From an uncultured Actinobacillus sp. (lineage in GTDB: Bacteria > Pseudomonadota > Gammaproteobacteria > Enterobacterales > Pasteurellaceae): 64,000 nt of DNA. Positions within the stretch are counted from its first letter, which is position 1; each line of letters opens with the position of its first letter. The stretch spans positions 81,372 through 145,371 of the forward strand of contig NZ_CAMEFX010000002.1 in the NCBI RefSeq assembly GCF_945915845.1. Direction: 5' to 3'. Positions 39,301 to 49,787 of the stretch are shown here, piece by piece. Position numbers and translations under genes: made by a program. The notes beneath the pieces were generated by a model that did not search any database, was not told the origin of the DNA, and saw only the letters and a list, made by a program, of their open reading frames with translations.

Positions 39301-39864
39301 ATGAAAAAAGTATTATTAATTGCTATTACCGTTGTTGGTTTAGTTGGTTGTTCAGGTACTTTAAACATAAGCAATCAACTTCATAGTTACCAATCTCAGA
39401 ATTATACAAAGGTCGATTCTTCTATTCTTCTTGGTGATTTTACATATGAACCAGCACAACAAGGTCGTCTAAAAGAAAGTCAGCTAGAAAATACTGCTGT
39501 AGGAACAATTTATCTTGATAGAAGTGTAGCTGAAATTGTGAAGCAAATTACAGCAAAAGAATTGCAACTTACTGGTATTAATATCGGTACGGGAAATTTA
39601 AAGCTTTTAGGCAATGTGAAACAATTTAAGATGGATGATTTAGGTTATAGTGTAGATTTTATTTACACGATTAATTATAAATTAATGAAAAATAATTCAG
39701 TTCTATGGGACAGAGATTATTCTCCTAAAAGGGTGACAGTATCAAAATTTGAATCACATCCGCAAATGATGATTACAAATCAAATATACAGAATGATTGG
39801 TGCAGGATATGATAAGTTTATTAATGATACTGGAGTGAAACAACTTTTAGAAACAAATAAATAA
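39301..39864 (+). CDS. lipoprotein resembling YajG family, function unknown
   Basis: 187 residues with lipoprotein signal MKKVLLIAITVVGLVGC, lipobox LVGC. Mature part: STLNISNQ-like beta start and SVAEIVKQITAKELQLTGINIG, a pattern similar to YajG-type lipoproteins, which have an amyloid-like alpha/beta fold, though the match is weak. AAGGATCATTACAA precedes the ATG. A run of T and a possible promoter (TTGTTT...TACAAT) lie just upstream at about 39236-39256. Confidence 0.7.
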   Translation: MKKVLLIAITVVGLVGCSGTLNISNQLHSYQSQNYTKVDSSILLGDFTYEPAQQGRLKESQLENTAVGTIYLDRSVAEIVKQITAKELQLTGINIGTGNLKLLGNVKQFKMDDLGYSVDFIYTINYKLMKNNSVLWDRDYSPKRVTVSKFESHPQMMITNQIYRMIGAGYDKFINDTGVKQLLETNK

Positions 39865-40177
39865 GCTTTCTTATTGGCGGTTACTTCCTTGTAAAATTTA
39901 TTAAAAGTGACCGCTTGCACTTTATTATTTAAATTTCTCTGTGAATATCACCGCTTTTTTTTCCCTTCCTGTAATTTTTAGGTAAAATACGCCAATTATT
40001 TTTTATCAATAACAATACAATATAGGACATTTACTACCCTTACAAAAAAGCAGACCTGTAGTTAGCCATTACGTACTGCAGTAATAAGATTATAAGTACC
40101 TAAAGACAAGATTTTTTATCTCCAGAAGCATTGATGAAAGAGATGTGCTCAAAATAAAAATGAATTTCGTAACACAA
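39865..40177. other. intergenic stretch, nothing assigned
   Basis: About 310 bases between convergent genes. I see a TAAAAT box at about 39983 and no open frame of weight, RNA gene or repeat. A small RNA cannot be ruled out. Confidence 0.4.
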
Positions 40178-40205
40178 AGTGCGGTAATTTTGACCGCACT
40201 TCTTT
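40178..40205. terminator. inverted uptake-signal pair acting as terminator of metC
   Basis: AAAGTGCGGT and ACCGCACTT face each other around AATTTTG; on the minus strand the stem follows the metC stop at 40218. Confidence 0.7.
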
Positions 40206-40217
40206 ATTCTAGGTTTT

Positions 40218-41411
40218 TTAGCCTTTCAACCGCTCAAACCCCGCTTCAAGATCCGCGATTAATTCATCGGTATCTTCAAAACCAATATGCACACGGATTA
40301 AGGTTCCTGTTAAAGTGCGGTCAATATTCGGGCGAATTCGTTTAAGTTCTTCGGGTTGAGTGTACAAAATCAAACTTTCATAACCGCCCCAAGAATATGC
40401 CATGGTGAAAAGTTCAAAATGATCCATAAAGGCAGAAAGTTTGTCGTGGCTAAGTTTTTCGTTTAACTCAAATGAGAATAATCCGGCGGAACCGGTAAAA
40501 TCACGGGCAAAAAACTCATGCCCCGGGCAACTTGGTAGGGCAGGGTGGTAAACTGCTTTCACTTCAGGGCGTTGTACGAGCCATTTCGCTACTTTAATAC
40601 TACTTTCTGTATGTTGTTTAAAACGTACTGTTAAGGAACGAATACCGCGCGCGGTGGTGTAAGCGGTGTCGGCATCTACCATTTGTCCCATTAAATAAGA
40701 ATTTTCGCGCAGTTGATCCCAACAACGGGCGTTAGAAACCGCAGTACCAATCATCGCATCGGAATGTCCTACCAAGTATTTTGTGCCGGCTTGAATAGAA
40801 ATATCCACGCCGTAATCTAAGGCTTTAAATAAAATACCGCCCGCCCAAGTGTTGTCGATTATAATGACGATTTCAGGGTTTACTTCACGCGCAGCTTTGA
40901 CCATAGCCGGGACATCTTGTACTTCCATGGTTAATGAGCTTGGGCTTTCTAAGAATAATACTTTGGTATTGGGTTGAATGAGATCTTTTATTTGTGCGCC
41001 AATTAATGGATCGTAATAGGTTGTGGTAATTCCCATTTTACTTAAGATTGTATTACAAAAATCTTGAGTCGGTTCATAAGCCGCCCCGGTCATCAATACA
41101 TGATCGCCTGATTGAACAAAGGCTAAAATAGCATTGGTGACGGCGGCTGCGCCACAAGGGTATAGATAACAACCGGCACCGTTTTCCATTTCAGTCATTA
41201 AATCTTGTAAGGCAAAATGGGTCAGTGTGCCGCGGCGACCGTAAAATAAGGCTTGTTTGGCGCGGTTAATGGTGGCTTCTTTTTTATGAGCAAGGTTTTC
41301 GAACACCAAGGAAGATGCGCGTTGAAGCACAGGATTTACGGAACCTTGGGTAAGGCGTTTATTGCGCCCTGCGTGAACTAAAGTGGTGGCAAGAGAGTGT
41401 TTTTTTTGCAT
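40218..41411 (-). CDS. metC: cystathionine beta-lyase
   Basis: 397 residues from ATG 41411 ([20 protein letters not shown]; an upstream in-frame extension is unlikely, and AGGACGTAATAT gives an RBS). A Cys/Met-metabolism PLP enzyme: [66 protein letters not shown] with the PLP Lys in GTKY. Splits cystathionine into homocysteine, pyruvate and ammonia; homocysteine is the substrate of MetH, 1 kb away. MetB-type specificity is less likely given the W and YLVGHSD pattern of beta-lyases. Confidence 0.93.
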   Translation of the reverse strand: MQKKHSLATTLVHAGRNKRLTQGSVNPVLQRASSLVFENLAHKKEATINRAKQALFYGRRGTLTHFALQDLMTEMENGAGCYLYPCGAAAVTNAILAFVQSGDHVLMTGAAYEPTQDFCNTILSKMGITTTYYDPLIGAQIKDLIQPNTKVLFLESPSSLTMEVQDVPAMVKAAREVNPEIVIIIDNTWAGGILFKALDYGVDISIQAGTKYLVGHSDAMIGTAVSNARCWDQLRENSYLMGQMVDADTAYTTARGIRSLTVRFKQHTESSIKVAKWLVQRPEVKAVYHPALPSCPGHEFFARDFTGSAGLFSFELNEKLSHDKLSAFMDHFELFTMAYSWGGYESLILYTQPEELKRIRPNIDRTLTGTLIRVHIGFEDTDELIADLEAGFERLKG

Positions 41412-41566
41412 ATTACGTCCTGTTAGGAAAAATAGATTAAAATAATAGATAAAATCAACTACCAAAGTGCGGTGGATTTACATAGAATTTTCAGCGTTAA
41501 TTTTGCACTTGAATTCACTTCTGTGCAAAAGTTTTTTTCAACCACCTTTTTATTAGGAGAACAATT

Positions 41567-42169
41567 ATGGTATTAGTCACTCGTCCGGCACCGGATTTTA
41601 CATCGGCAGCAGTTTTAGGTAATGGCGAAATCGTTGATAACTTCAACTTTAAACAACACATCGCAGGGAAAGCAGCAGTAATTTTCTTCTACCCATTAGA
41701 CTTTACTTTCGTTTGCCCATCTGAATTAATCGCATTCGACCACCGTTATGAAGAATTCAAAAAACGTGGTGTAGAAGTGGTTGGTGTGTCAATCGACTCT
41801 CAATTCACACACAACGCGTGGCGTAATACCGCAACTGAAAACGGCGGTATCGGTAAAGTTCAATACGCATTAGCGGCAGACGTTAAACACGAAATCGCAC
41901 AAGCGTACGGCATTGAACACCCGGAAGCAGGCGTGGCATTACGTGCATCATTCTTAATCGACAAAAACGGTATCGTGCGTCACCAAGTAGTTAACGATTT
42001 ACCATTAGGTCGTAACATCGATGAAATGTTACGTATGGTTGATGCGTTACAATTCCACGAAGAGCACGGCGAAGTTTGCCCGGCACAATGGGAAAAAGGC
42101 AAAGAAGGTATGAAAGACAACCCTGAAGGTGTTGCTAAATACTTAAAACAAAATGCTGACAAACTATAA
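41567..42169 (+). CDS. 2-Cys peroxiredoxin (AhpC/Prx1 type)
   Basis: 200 residues. Peroxidatic Cys50 in FYPLDFTFVCPSE, resolving Cys in GEVCPAQWEKGKEGM near residue 170. Substrate is H2O2 or organic hydroperoxides with a thioredoxin/AhpF-type donor; no ahpF nearby. Codon use is biased to C-ending codons (AAC, TTC, CAC), as in highly expressed Haemophilus genes. AGGAGAACAATT ahead of ATG is a strong RBS. Terminator follows. Confidence 0.95.
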   Translation: MVLVTRPAPDFTSAAVLGNGEIVDNFNFKQHIAGKAAVIFFYPLDFTFVCPSELIAFDHRYEEFKKRGVEVVGVSIDSQFTHNAWRNTATENGGIGKVQYALAADVKHEIAQAYGIEHPEAGVALRASFLIDKNGIVRHQVVNDLPLGRNIDEMLRMVDALQFHEEHGEVCPAQWEKGKEGMKDNPEGVAKYLKQNADKL

Positions 42170-42186
42170 TTCGTAATTTATTGATA

Positions 42187-42222
42187 AAAGAGCCACACTA
42201 TTTTTGCTAGTGTGGCTCTTTT
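42187..42222. terminator. terminator between the peroxiredoxin gene and thiQ
   Basis: AAAGAGCCACACTA (about 42187-42200) pairs with TAGTGTGGCTCTTT; T run on plus, A run upstream for the other direction. Convergent genes share it. Confidence 0.88.
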
Positions 42223-42251
42223 GTTGTTTGCGATACGCCGATATGGCGAAA

Positions 42252-42884
42252 TTAGCCTTTTATTGTCCCATTTTCAATGCAAATAATTCGATCAATTCGC
42301 TCTTTTAATTCATTGGGTTGGTGGGTGACAATTAATAAGGTTAATTTCTTTTCGGTGCATAATTCATCAATCAAATTTAACATTTCTAAACGTAACTCGG
42401 GATCGAGTGCTGAAAAGGGTTCGTCAAGCAACAAAATAGGTTTGTCTCGCAATAAGCAGCGTGCAATCGCCACGCGTTGTTTTTGCCCACCTGAAAGTTC
42501 AGTGGGTTTGCGGCTTAAAAATTCGTTTAAACCCACCGCACTTGCAGCTTGTTGAACACGAATTTTTTCATCCGTATTAAGTTTTAAACCGGGATTAATG
42601 CCTAAGCCAATATTTTGTGCTACGGTTAAATGGGGAAATAAATTGTTGTCTTGGAACAGCATGGAAACAGGGCGTAAGTGCGGTTCTGTTTTGCTGTGAT
42701 TTTCACCATTGAGCCAAATTTCCCCGGAGTCTGCGCGCTCAAAGCCTGCGATTAAATTGAGTAGTGTACTTTTTCCTGCCCCGCTTGCACCAATAATAGC
42801 AATTTTTTCTTGGGCTTGAACATGCAAATCAAAGGTCATTTGCATTTCTTTATATTGAAATTGAAGTTGGTTTAGTTTAATCAC
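42252..42884 (-). CDS. thiQ: thiamine ABC transporter ATPase
   Basis: 210 residues. Walker [12 protein letters not shown], signature [13 protein letters not shown], Walker [18 protein letters not shown]-loop VTHQ. Last gene of thiBPQ, overlapping the end of thiP by eight bases. Energises import of thiamine and thiamine diphosphate. Confidence 0.95.
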   Translation of the reverse strand: MIKLNQLQFQYKEMQMTFDLHVQAQEKIAIIGASGAGKSTLLNLIAGFERADSGEIWLNGENHSKTEPHLRPVSMLFQDNNLFPHLTVAQNIGLGINPGLKLNTDEKIRVQQAASAVGLNEFLSRKPTELSGGQKQRVAIARCLLRDKPILLLDEPFSALDPELRLEMLNLIDELCTEKKLTLLIVTHQPNELKERIDRIICIENGTIKG

Positions 42885-44487
42885 GTTGTTTTTCCACCAT
42901 AAAAAATAGACCCAGACAAACTAACATCAATACCAATGCGGTTACTGCGGCATCATCGCTACGGTAGCTACCAAGCTGTTGGTAAAGCAAATAAGGCAGT
43001 GAACTGAAATTTTGGCTGCCAAATAAGGCAATGGCAGTAAAATCCCCGAGCGATAAGGTACAGGCTAAAGCAAAGGCGTATTTCATTGGCTGAGCTAAAT
43101 TTTGCCATTCGATTAATCGGAAGCGTGCCCAACCTTGAATGCCGAGAGATTGGCAGAGTTTTTCGTAATATTGCATATTTTGATTCATGGGAACAGCAAG
43201 GATACGGGCGACAAAAGGTAAGGCAGATAAGGCGTTGCAGAATACTAAAATGCTAAATAAATGCCAGTGCGTAAAGGAAATTTCTTGCAATAGCACATAA
43301 AGTCCAATGGCAAGCACCAACATAGGAATGCTGAGAACAATCATACTGGTGTTTAGTAGGCAATGTGCTAATTTAGGAAAATAACGCCAATTTAATTGGC
43401 GTGAAAATTGTAAAAGTGCGGTGGCAGAAATGAGTGAAATTGATGCAGACAGTGGTGCAATACTAAAAGAATAGCCCATCGCTTGCCACAGTTTTGGATT
43501 TCGCCAAGCTGTAAAAAAAGCCTTTGTACTGAGAGCATTTACCATGACATTGAGTAAGGGGGAGAGAATAAAAAGACTGACTGTTATTAAACAAAAAATA
43601 TGCCAATATTTGACCGCACTTGATTGTTTCGGCAACCATAATGTTTGGAAGTTCAATTGCGTTTCGGGCAGGCGGCTAAATATGGCACTAAGCCCAAATA
43701 AGCTCAAACAAAAAATACATTGCAACAAGGCGAAAAATGCGGCTTTGGAGAGGTCAAAATCAAAAATGATGGCTTGGTAAATGGCGACTTCAATAGTGGT
43801 AAATTTAGGGCCGCCACCTAATACCAATACAATAGCAAAACTGGTGAAACATAGCATAAAAATCAGCACAAATCCGGGTAGGATTTGTTGGCGTAAATAG
43901 GGGAATTCTAGCCAGCGAATCAATTGCCAACCTCGGATATTCAATTGTGCAGCAAGTTGGCGTTGTTGGTTGGGGATGGCGTAAAAACTTTGCAAAAACA
44001 TTCGCGTTGCAAGGGGGATGTTAAAAAATAAATGGGCGATGAGGATGCCTGTTAAACCATAGATATTGGGTTGCCAATCTAATTGCCAATAAGTAAAAAG
44101 TTGAGCAAGCCAGCCTGACGCGCCGTAGATGCCTAATATACCAAATACAGCCACTAAAGAAGGTAACACAAAGGTGATCGAAAAAAGGCGCAGTAAAAAG
44201 GTTTTGCCTTTGAATGATTGATAGAAAAAGGCGCGCGCAAAAAGCAGACCAATAAGAATAGAAAGGCTTGCACTTAAAAAAGCTTGCCCAATACTGAATA
44301 AAAGCACCTGATGCAAATAGGGATCTTGCCATAGTTCTTGCCAGAAAAAGGTTTCACCGGAAGAAAATACGGCATTAAGTGATGCAGCATAAAGTGCAAT
44401 AATAGCACTCAATACGAAGCATCCGCCCACGTAATGACGTGGACGGAGTGTAGTTAAGCGAGAAAGTGCGGTAAAAAAAGCCATCAT
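42877..44487 (-). CDS. thiP: thiamine ABC transporter permease
   Basis: 536 residues, a fused double permease with about 12 membrane segments and two EAA-like loops ([25 protein letters not shown] near 205-230 and [26 protein letters not shown] near 440). Starts ATGATG directly before the thiB stop, so the genes are translationally coupled. Confidence 0.95.
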   Translation of the reverse strand: MMAFFTALSRLTTLRPRHYVGGCFVLSAIIALYAASLNAVFSSGETFFWQELWQDPYLHQVLLFSIGQAFLSASLSILIGLLFARAFFYQSFKGKTFLLRLFSITFVLPSLVAVFGILGIYGASGWLAQLFTYWQLDWQPNIYGLTGILIAHLFFNIPLATRMFLQSFYAIPNQQRQLAAQLNIRGWQLIRWLEFPYLRQQILPGFVLIFMLCFTSFAIVLVLGGGPKFTTIEVAIYQAIIFDFDLSKAAFFALLQCIFCLSLFGLSAIFSRLPETQLNFQTLWLPKQSSAVKYWHIFCLITVSLFILSPLLNVMVNALSTKAFFTAWRNPKLWQAMGYSFSIAPLSASISLISATALLQFSRQLNWRYFPKLAHCLLNTSMIVLSIPMLVLAIGLYVLLQEISFTHWHLFSILVFCNALSALPFVARILAVPMNQNMQYYEKLCQSLGIQGWARFRLIEWQNLAQPMKYAFALACTLSLGDFTAIALFGSQNFSSLPYLLYQQLGSYRSDDAAVTALVLMLVCLGLFFMVEKQRD

Positions 44488-45483
44488 TTATTTTGATAAA
44501 ACCTGTTGCCAAGTAGCGATCCAACTTTTTAATGTGCTTTCGGTTATTCCGTTGGTATCGAGGGTTTTGGTGTTTTTTTGGCTTTGTTTTAAGGCATCAA
44601 AGTGCGGTTCGATTTGCGCCGAAATAGTCGAAAGCATCACGTTTTTAGGTGTGATAATTCTTTGTGCTTCGGGTGTGAAAATAAATTGTAAAAAACGGTC
44701 TGCACAAGCGTTATTTTTACCTGCGATTTTAGCTGCGGTAGTATATTGATAGACCGCACCTTCTGTAAATTGTGTCGCGGCATACTGATCTTTTTGTTCT
44801 TGTAATAAATGATAAATAGGCGATGTATTATGACTAAAAACGAGATCCGCTTCACCTTTTAAGAATGCGCCATAGGTTTCTGTCCAACCTTTTCCAACGG
44901 TAACGGTATGTTTTGCCAGTTTTGTCCATGCTTGTTGAATTTGGTTTTCATCAAAAACAAGATTCATCCAAGCGATAAAACCGCGCCCCATACTGCTTGT
45001 GCGTGGATCTTGATAAATTATGCGCAAATCTTGACGTTCTACTAATTCGTGTAAGGATTTTGGAGGATTGGCCAGTTTGGTTTTGTCATAAATAAAAGCA
45101 AATTGCCCGAATTCGTAGGGAATAAAATAGGGATTTTTCCAACTTTCAGGCAAATCCAGTTGGTTAAAGTCAAACTCAATTTTTTCAAATAAACCTGTTT
45201 TTTCGGCAGATTCGAGTTGTTGCTCGTGCAAACCTAATACCAAATCGGCTTGCGTTTTATTTTTTTCAAGACGTAAGCGGTTGAGTAGGGTGCTGGTTTG
45301 TTCAAAAACCGTATAGTGAATTTGACATTGCGGGTTGGCTTTTTCAAATAAGGTTTTGACTTCTAACCCTGGTCCCCAATCGGCGCCGAAGAATTCTTCG
45401 GTGTACACATTGACGGATTGTGTGGCAAATGCTGTGGTAGAAAACGCAGAAAGTGCGGTTAAAATGAGACGTGTTTTAGACAT
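44488..45483 (-). CDS. thiB: thiamine-binding periplasmic protein
   Basis: 331 residues. Sec signal ending TTAFA before TQSVNVYTEEFFGADWGPG; motif DPRTSSMGRGFIAWM and GKGWTETYGAFLKGEADLVFSHNTSPIYH belong to the TbpA/ThiB receptors. Captures thiamine, TMP and TPP for ThiPQ. Controlled by the TPP riboswitch just upstream; the ATG directly abuts the U tract of the riboswitch terminator. Confidence 0.96.
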   Translation of the reverse strand: MSKTRLILTALSAFSTTAFATQSVNVYTEEFFGADWGPGLEVKTLFEKANPQCQIHYTVFEQTSTLLNRLRLEKNKTQADLVLGLHEQQLESAEKTGLFEKIEFDFNQLDLPESWKNPYFIPYEFGQFAFIYDKTKLANPPKSLHELVERQDLRIIYQDPRTSSMGRGFIAWMNLVFDENQIQQAWTKLAKHTVTVGKGWTETYGAFLKGEADLVFSHNTSPIYHLLQEQKDQYAATQFTEGAVYQYTTAAKIAGKNNACADRFLQFIFTPEAQRIITPKNVMLSTISAQIEPHFDALKQSQKNTKTLDTNGITESTLKSWIATWQQVLSK

Positions 45484-45510
45484 AAAAAAATCCTTTAAAC
45501 AAGTTAAAGG
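45484..45510 (-). terminator. expression-platform hairpin of the TPP riboswitch
   Basis: On the minus strand CCTTTAA (45510-45504) pairs with TTAAAGG (45498-45492), then A and seven T immediately before the ATG at 45483. The 3' arm carries AAAGGA, the only RBS for thiB, so folding could end transcription and block ribosomes together. Confidence 0.8.
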
Positions 45511-45546
45511 AATTCAAGTGCGGTCAAATTTGTATAAATTTTCCGT

Positions 45547-45630
45547 TTCTCAAATCCCTACGCTGATATTACTCGGTTCAGGTTCTACGGGTATTTTCTC
45601 AGCCTTAAAGTTAAAGCACCCCGTTGAGAA
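45547..45630 (-). promoter_or_regulatory. TPP (THI-box) riboswitch
   Basis: Minus strand shows the conserved core in order: ACGGGGTGC, GGCTGAGA, ATACCCGTAGAACCTGA, and TAATATCAGCGTAGGGA, closed by a P1 stem TTCTCAA/TTGAGAA (45624-45630 with 45547-45553). Binding of TPP should lower thiBPQ expression. A Hin-type uptake signal lies between aptamer and terminator. Confidence 0.97.
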
Positions 45631-45736
45631 CTTTTTTAGTTTAAAACTTTCAAAAAAATAATCAATAGTTAGAAGTAAGATTGATTTTGGCAATATGATG
45701 TAAATCACGTAAAATACGCCAAATTTTAAGGGATAA

Positions 45737-46357
45737 ATGATGTTTAGCTTAATCAAAAAATTATCAAATAAATATTGTCGTCAATGGATCAATAAGCGTT
45801 TGCGTGCAAAATTGAAAAATCACCAAATGTCAGTGATTTCAAGTAATTGCAATGGCGCGTTAATTTTGCATGACTTAGGCGAGGCGTTCCGTTCACCGTT
45901 CGTCAATCTTTATTTGGATCCTGCGGATTTCATTAAATATTTGCAACAACCCCGGCATTATCAAGCGCAAGAATTATTTTTTGTGGAATCGGATAAAGGC
46001 TATCCTGTGGCTAAGTTGGATGATATTTGGCTGTATTTTGTCCATTATCATTCAGAACAAGATGCGCGAGAAAAATGGCAGCAGCGTTCGGCGCGGATTA
46101 ATTGGGATAATGTTTTTGTGATGATGACGGCGCGTGATGGGGTTACGGAAGCAGATTTGCGTGCTTTTGATGCCTTGCCTTATACGCATAAAGTAGTGTT
46201 TGTACATAAGCCTTATCCCAATATTAAATCAGCATGTTACATTAAGGGCTTTGAACAAGATTACCAAGTTGGGGATTTATATGAATATTCCGGTTGTTTG
46301 GGCAAAAAGTACTACGACCAGTTTGATTATGTGAGTTGGTTTAATCAAAAATGCTGA
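45737..46357 (+). CDS. DUF1919 family protein (surface polysaccharide related)
   Basis: 206 residues. The stretch SSNCNGALILHDLGEAFRSPFVNLYLDPADFIKYL, then KLDDIWLYFVHYHSEQDAREKWQQRSARINWDNVFVMMTARDG and FVHKPYP..SACYIKGF are the DUF1919 signature, usually found in capsule or LOS gene clusters and possibly a glycan-modifying enzyme. Here it stands alone. Start is ATG 45737 or 45740. An FNR-like sequence TGAT-GTAA-ATCA lies at 45696-45707. Confidence 0.85.
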   Translation: MMFSLIKKLSNKYCRQWINKRLRAKLKNHQMSVISSNCNGALILHDLGEAFRSPFVNLYLDPADFIKYLQQPRHYQAQELFFVESDKGYPVAKLDDIWLYFVHYHSEQDAREKWQQRSARINWDNVFVMMTARDGVTEADLRAFDALPYTHKVVFVHKPYPNIKSACYIKGFEQDYQVGDLYEYSGCLGKKYYDQFDYVSWFNQKC

Positions 46358-46470
46358 AAAATTACTGCAATTTTCTGTGAAAAAGCATAGAATACAGCGA
46401 AAATTTACGCGCCTAGCAACGTAGATTGTGAAAGTGCGGTTCGTTTTACTCTCAATTTTTAGGATTAAAG

Positions 46471-47424
46471 ATGAGTCAAGAATATTTAGATTTTGAATTA
46501 CCGATTGCTGAACTTGAAGCAAAAATCGAATCATTGCGTTCTGTGTCTGAAACAGACGGTAAAATTGATTTAGATGATGAAATCAAACGCTTACAAAAGA
46601 AAAGTGCAGAGTTGACGAAAAAAACCTTTGCCAATTTAGATGCGTGGCAGATTTCACGTATGGCGCGTCATCCAAATCGTCCTTACACCTTGGATTATAT
46701 TGAACATATTTTTACAGAGTTTGACGAGCTTGCGGGCGACCGCGCTTTTGCGGATGATAAAGCCATTGTCGGTGGTTTGGCTCGTTTAGATGGTCGTCCT
46801 GTGATGGTTATTGGTCATCAAAAAGGGCGTTCAACCAAAGAAAAGGTGATGCGTAATTTCGGGATGCCGGCACCGGAAGGTTATCGTAAAGCGTTACGTT
46901 TAATGGAAATGGCAGAACGTTTTAAATTGCCGATTATCACTTTTATTGATACGCCGGGAGCCTATCCGGGTGTTGGTGCGGAAGAACGTGGTCAAGCGGA
47001 AGCCATTGCACGTAACTTGCGTGAAATGGCAAAATTAAGTGTGCCTGTGATTTGTACCGTGATTGGCGAGGGTGGTTCCGGCGGTGCGCTGGCTATTGGT
47101 GTGGGCGATAAAGTGAATATGTTACAGTATTCCACTTATTCGGTTATTTCGCCGGAAGGTTGTGCGTCAATTCTTTGGAAAAGTGCTGAAAAAGCCTCAA
47201 CGGCAGCGGAAGTGATGGGCTTAACGGCGGATCGTTTAAAAGAATTAAATCTTATTGATAACATTGTGCCTGAGCCATTAGGCGGTGCGCACCGTGATTA
47301 TGCGGAAATGGCGAAAAATCTAAAAGCACGTTTGAGTGCAGACTTAGCGGAATTAGATGGTTTAGATCAATCTGCGTTACTCGAACGCCGTTATCAGCGT
47401 TTGATGTCTTATGGTTATTGTTAA
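46471..47424 (+). CDS. accA: acetyl-CoA carboxylase carboxyltransferase alpha
   Basis: 317 residues; [19 protein letters not shown] start, [41 protein letters not shown] and [15 protein letters not shown] form the crotonase-fold active site. With AccD it transfers carboxyl from biotin to acetyl-CoA, the first step of fatty acid synthesis. Length matches E. coli AccA (319). Confidence 0.98.
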   Translation: MSQEYLDFELPIAELEAKIESLRSVSETDGKIDLDDEIKRLQKKSAELTKKTFANLDAWQISRMARHPNRPYTLDYIEHIFTEFDELAGDRAFADDKAIVGGLARLDGRPVMVIGHQKGRSTKEKVMRNFGMPAPEGYRKALRLMEMAERFKLPIITFIDTPGAYPGVGAEERGQAEAIARNLREMAKLSVPVICTVIGEGGSGGALAIGVGDKVNMLQYSTYSVISPEGCASILWKSAEKASTAAEVMGLTADRLKELNLIDNIVPEPLGGAHRDYAEMAKNLKARLSADLAELDGLDQSALLERRYQRLMSYGYC

Positions 47425-47439
47425 TCACTCACAACGGAT

Positions 47440-47469
47440 AAAAGTGCGGTTATTCTTAACCGCACTTTT
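47440..47469 (+). terminator. inverted uptake-signal pair, terminator of accA
   Basis: AAAAGTGCGGTTA (47440-47452) pairs with TAACCGCACTTTT (47457-47469), loop TTCT. Confidence 0.85.
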
Positions 47470-47508
47470 GTTATTACAACTATCTATATTAATAACAGGA
47501 GGCAACCA

Positions 47509-48369
47509 ATGAAAAACGTTCTTTCAATTCAATCACATGTGGTATTTGGTTATGCAGGGAATAAATCGGCGACTTTTCCTATGCAATTGAATGGTATTGA
47601 TGTTTGGGCATTAAATACGGTGCAATTTTCAAACCATACGCAATACGGTAAATGGACTGGAATGGTGATTCCGCACCAACAAATTCCTGAGATTGTGAAC
47701 GGTATTGATGCCATTGGTGCATTGCAACATTGTGATGCTGTGGTGTCGGGCTACATTGGTTCTCCTGATCAAGTGGATGAAATCATTAAGGCTTTTCATC
47801 AAGTCAAAACGCGTAATCCTAATGCAATTTATCTTTGTGATCCGGTGATGGGGAATGAAGAAAAAGGTTGTGTGGTGGCAGCCGGTGTGCGCGAAAAATT
47901 AATTGAAGTGGCATTACCGCACGCGGATATTATTACGCCTAATCTCTTTGAATTACAGCAACTTTCAGGTCTAAATATCACGAATTTTGATCAAGCAGTT
48001 ACTGCAGTGCAACATCTATTAACCAAAGGACCGAAAATGGTGGTGGTTAAGCATTTAGGTTCAGCCGGCAAGAATAAAGATGCATTTGATATGTTGTTAG
48101 GTACACAAAAGGGCGTGTGGTTATTAAGCCGTCCATTGTATCCATTTACCAAAGATCCTGTGGGTGTTGGTGATTTAACCGCAGGGCTTTTCTTAGCCAA
48201 TTTATTGAACGGTAAATCAGAACTCGAAGCCTTTGAGCAAATGGGGAACGCGGTCAATGAAGTCATGGAAATGACCTATAAATTAGGAGCATACGAGCTG
48301 CAATTAATTGAAGCGCGTCATGCCATTATGCATCCAAAACCGCAGTTTGCCGCGGAGAAAGTGGCATAG
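47509..48369 (+). CDS. pdxY: pyridoxal kinase
   Basis: 286 residues, ribokinase fold: [39 protein letters not shown], and the anion-hole/catalytic motif [11 protein letters not shown] with Asp as base near residue 222. Phosphorylates pyridoxal in the salvage route to PLP, the cofactor of MetC in this window. AGGAGGCAACC is a strong RBS. tilS follows after 11 bases and is likely cotranscribed. Confidence 0.95.
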   Translation: MKNVLSIQSHVVFGYAGNKSATFPMQLNGIDVWALNTVQFSNHTQYGKWTGMVIPHQQIPEIVNGIDAIGALQHCDAVVSGYIGSPDQVDEIIKAFHQVKTRNPNAIYLCDPVMGNEEKGCVVAAGVREKLIEVALPHADIITPNLFELQQLSGLNITNFDQAVTAVQHLLTKGPKMVVVKHLGSAGKNKDAFDMLLGTQKGVWLLSRPLYPFTKDPVGVGDLTAGLFLANLLNGKSELEAFEQMGNAVNEVMEMTYKLGAYELQLIEARHAIMHPKPQFAAEKVA

Positions 48370-48380
48370 ATTGAACGACA

Positions 48381-49670
48381 ATGAGTTTATTCAGTGAATT
48401 TCAATCCAAACTAAGATATCAGCACTATCTTATCGCCTTTAGCGGTGGACTTGATTCCACCGCTTTGCTATCTCTTTTCGCTAAATCTCGCGAAATTCAA
48501 CCGCACTTGCAGTTGCGCGCCATTCATATTCATCACGGATTAAGCCCCAATGCGGATCAATGGTTGGCACATTGTCAACAAATTTGCCAACAACTCAATA
48601 TTCCATTGATCACAAAAAAAGTGCAGGTGAATAAAAAAAATGGCATTGAACAAGGGGCGCGCGAAGCTCGTTATCAGGCTATTTTAGACGAACGCTTGCC
48701 CAATGAAGTGGTGGCAACAGCACATCATCTGCAAGACCAAACGGAAACATTTTTTCTTGCATTGAAACGGGGGAGTGGTGTAAAAGGGTTGAGTGCGATG
48801 CAAATGGAAAGTGAGCTATTCTCGATGCCTATCTTTCGCCCATTATTACATTGCTCGAAAGCTCGCTTGGAAGGTTTTGTTCGAGCGGAGAAATTATCGT
48901 GGGTTGAAGATGAAAGTAATGCGGATAATCGTTATGAGCGTAATTTTTTGCGTAATCAAGTATTACCGCAATTACGCGAGCGTTGGGCCTTTTTCGACCA
49001 AGCGGTGCAAACTACCGCACAGCTTTGCTATAACCAACAGCAGCTATTAAATGAATTGCTTGCGGATGAGTTTGTTCAACGCTACAACGAAAATGACCGC
49101 ACTTTTGAAATTTCCCATTTTGCTCAATATAGTGCGAATAAACAAAATGCATTATTAAGAATGTGGCTAGAAAAACTGGGTGAACCCTTGTTAGGTGAGC
49201 AATCTTTGGGTGTGTTATTAAAGGATGTTATTTTTGCTAAGATGGATGCTAATTCGCAGTATGTTTTGTTAGACAAAACCATTAGACGTTATCAAAACAA
49301 ACTTTACTTTGTACCTAAACTGACGGATGTTTCCTATTTTTGTGCGGAATTGCGCATTGGGCAGATTTTATTATTACCAGATTATTTGGGCGATTTGCAA
49401 TTGTTCAAAACCAGCGAAAATTTAACCGCACTTTGGCGTATTGGTGCCCATGAATTTAAGTCAATCTTGCCATTAACGAATGAAAAAATCACCGTGCGTT
49501 TTGGTTATTCAGGTACTGTAAAATTGCACGCGCAAGATCTTAACCGTGATATTAAAAAAGTGTGGCAAAAATTAGGCGTCCCCGTTTGGCAACGTACCCG
49601 AATTCCATTGATTTTTTATGGCGATAAGTTAAAAAGTGCGGTGGGATTTTTTGAGAATTTTGGGGCGTAG
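48381..49670 (+). CDS. tilS: tRNA(Ile)-lysidine synthetase
   Basis: 429 residues. PP-loop SGGLDST at 21-27, then HIHHGLSPNADQW and ATAHHLQDQTETFFL typical of TilS; two C-terminal domains complete the E. coli-type length. Makes lysidine in tRNA-Ile(CAU) so that it reads AUA. It shares a probable operon with pdxY. Two Hin-type uptake signals lie inside the gene. Confidence 0.96.
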   Translation: MSLFSEFQSKLRYQHYLIAFSGGLDSTALLSLFAKSREIQPHLQLRAIHIHHGLSPNADQWLAHCQQICQQLNIPLITKKVQVNKKNGIEQGAREARYQAILDERLPNEVVATAHHLQDQTETFFLALKRGSGVKGLSAMQMESELFSMPIFRPLLHCSKARLEGFVRAEKLSWVEDESNADNRYERNFLRNQVLPQLRERWAFFDQAVQTTAQLCYNQQQLLNELLADEFVQRYNENDRTFEISHFAQYSANKQNALLRMWLEKLGEPLLGEQSLGVLLKDVIFAKMDANSQYVLLDKTIRRYQNKLYFVPKLTDVSYFCAELRIGQILLLPDYLGDLQLFKTSENLTALWRIGAHEFKSILPLTNEKITVRFGYSGTVKLHAQDLNRDIKKVWQKLGVPVWQRTRIPLIFYGDKLKSAVGFFENFGA

Positions 49671-49787
49671 CAAATTGCAAAAAGCGGAAATTCCGGTTGG
49701 TGAGCTTGTCGAACCATAAGGTATTTCAGCGGTTTTTTCCATATTTACATTATCGGTGGGCAAGGATGCCCACCTTACCGATCGTGA
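49671..49787. other. tilS-parC intergenic with two short palindromic motifs
   Basis: TTGGTGAGCTTGTCGAACCA (about 49699-49718) is a short dispersed-repeat-like motif. GGTGGGCA-AGGA-TGCCCACC (about 49757-49776) forms a hairpin suited to ending parC transcripts on the minus strand. Confidence 0.55.
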
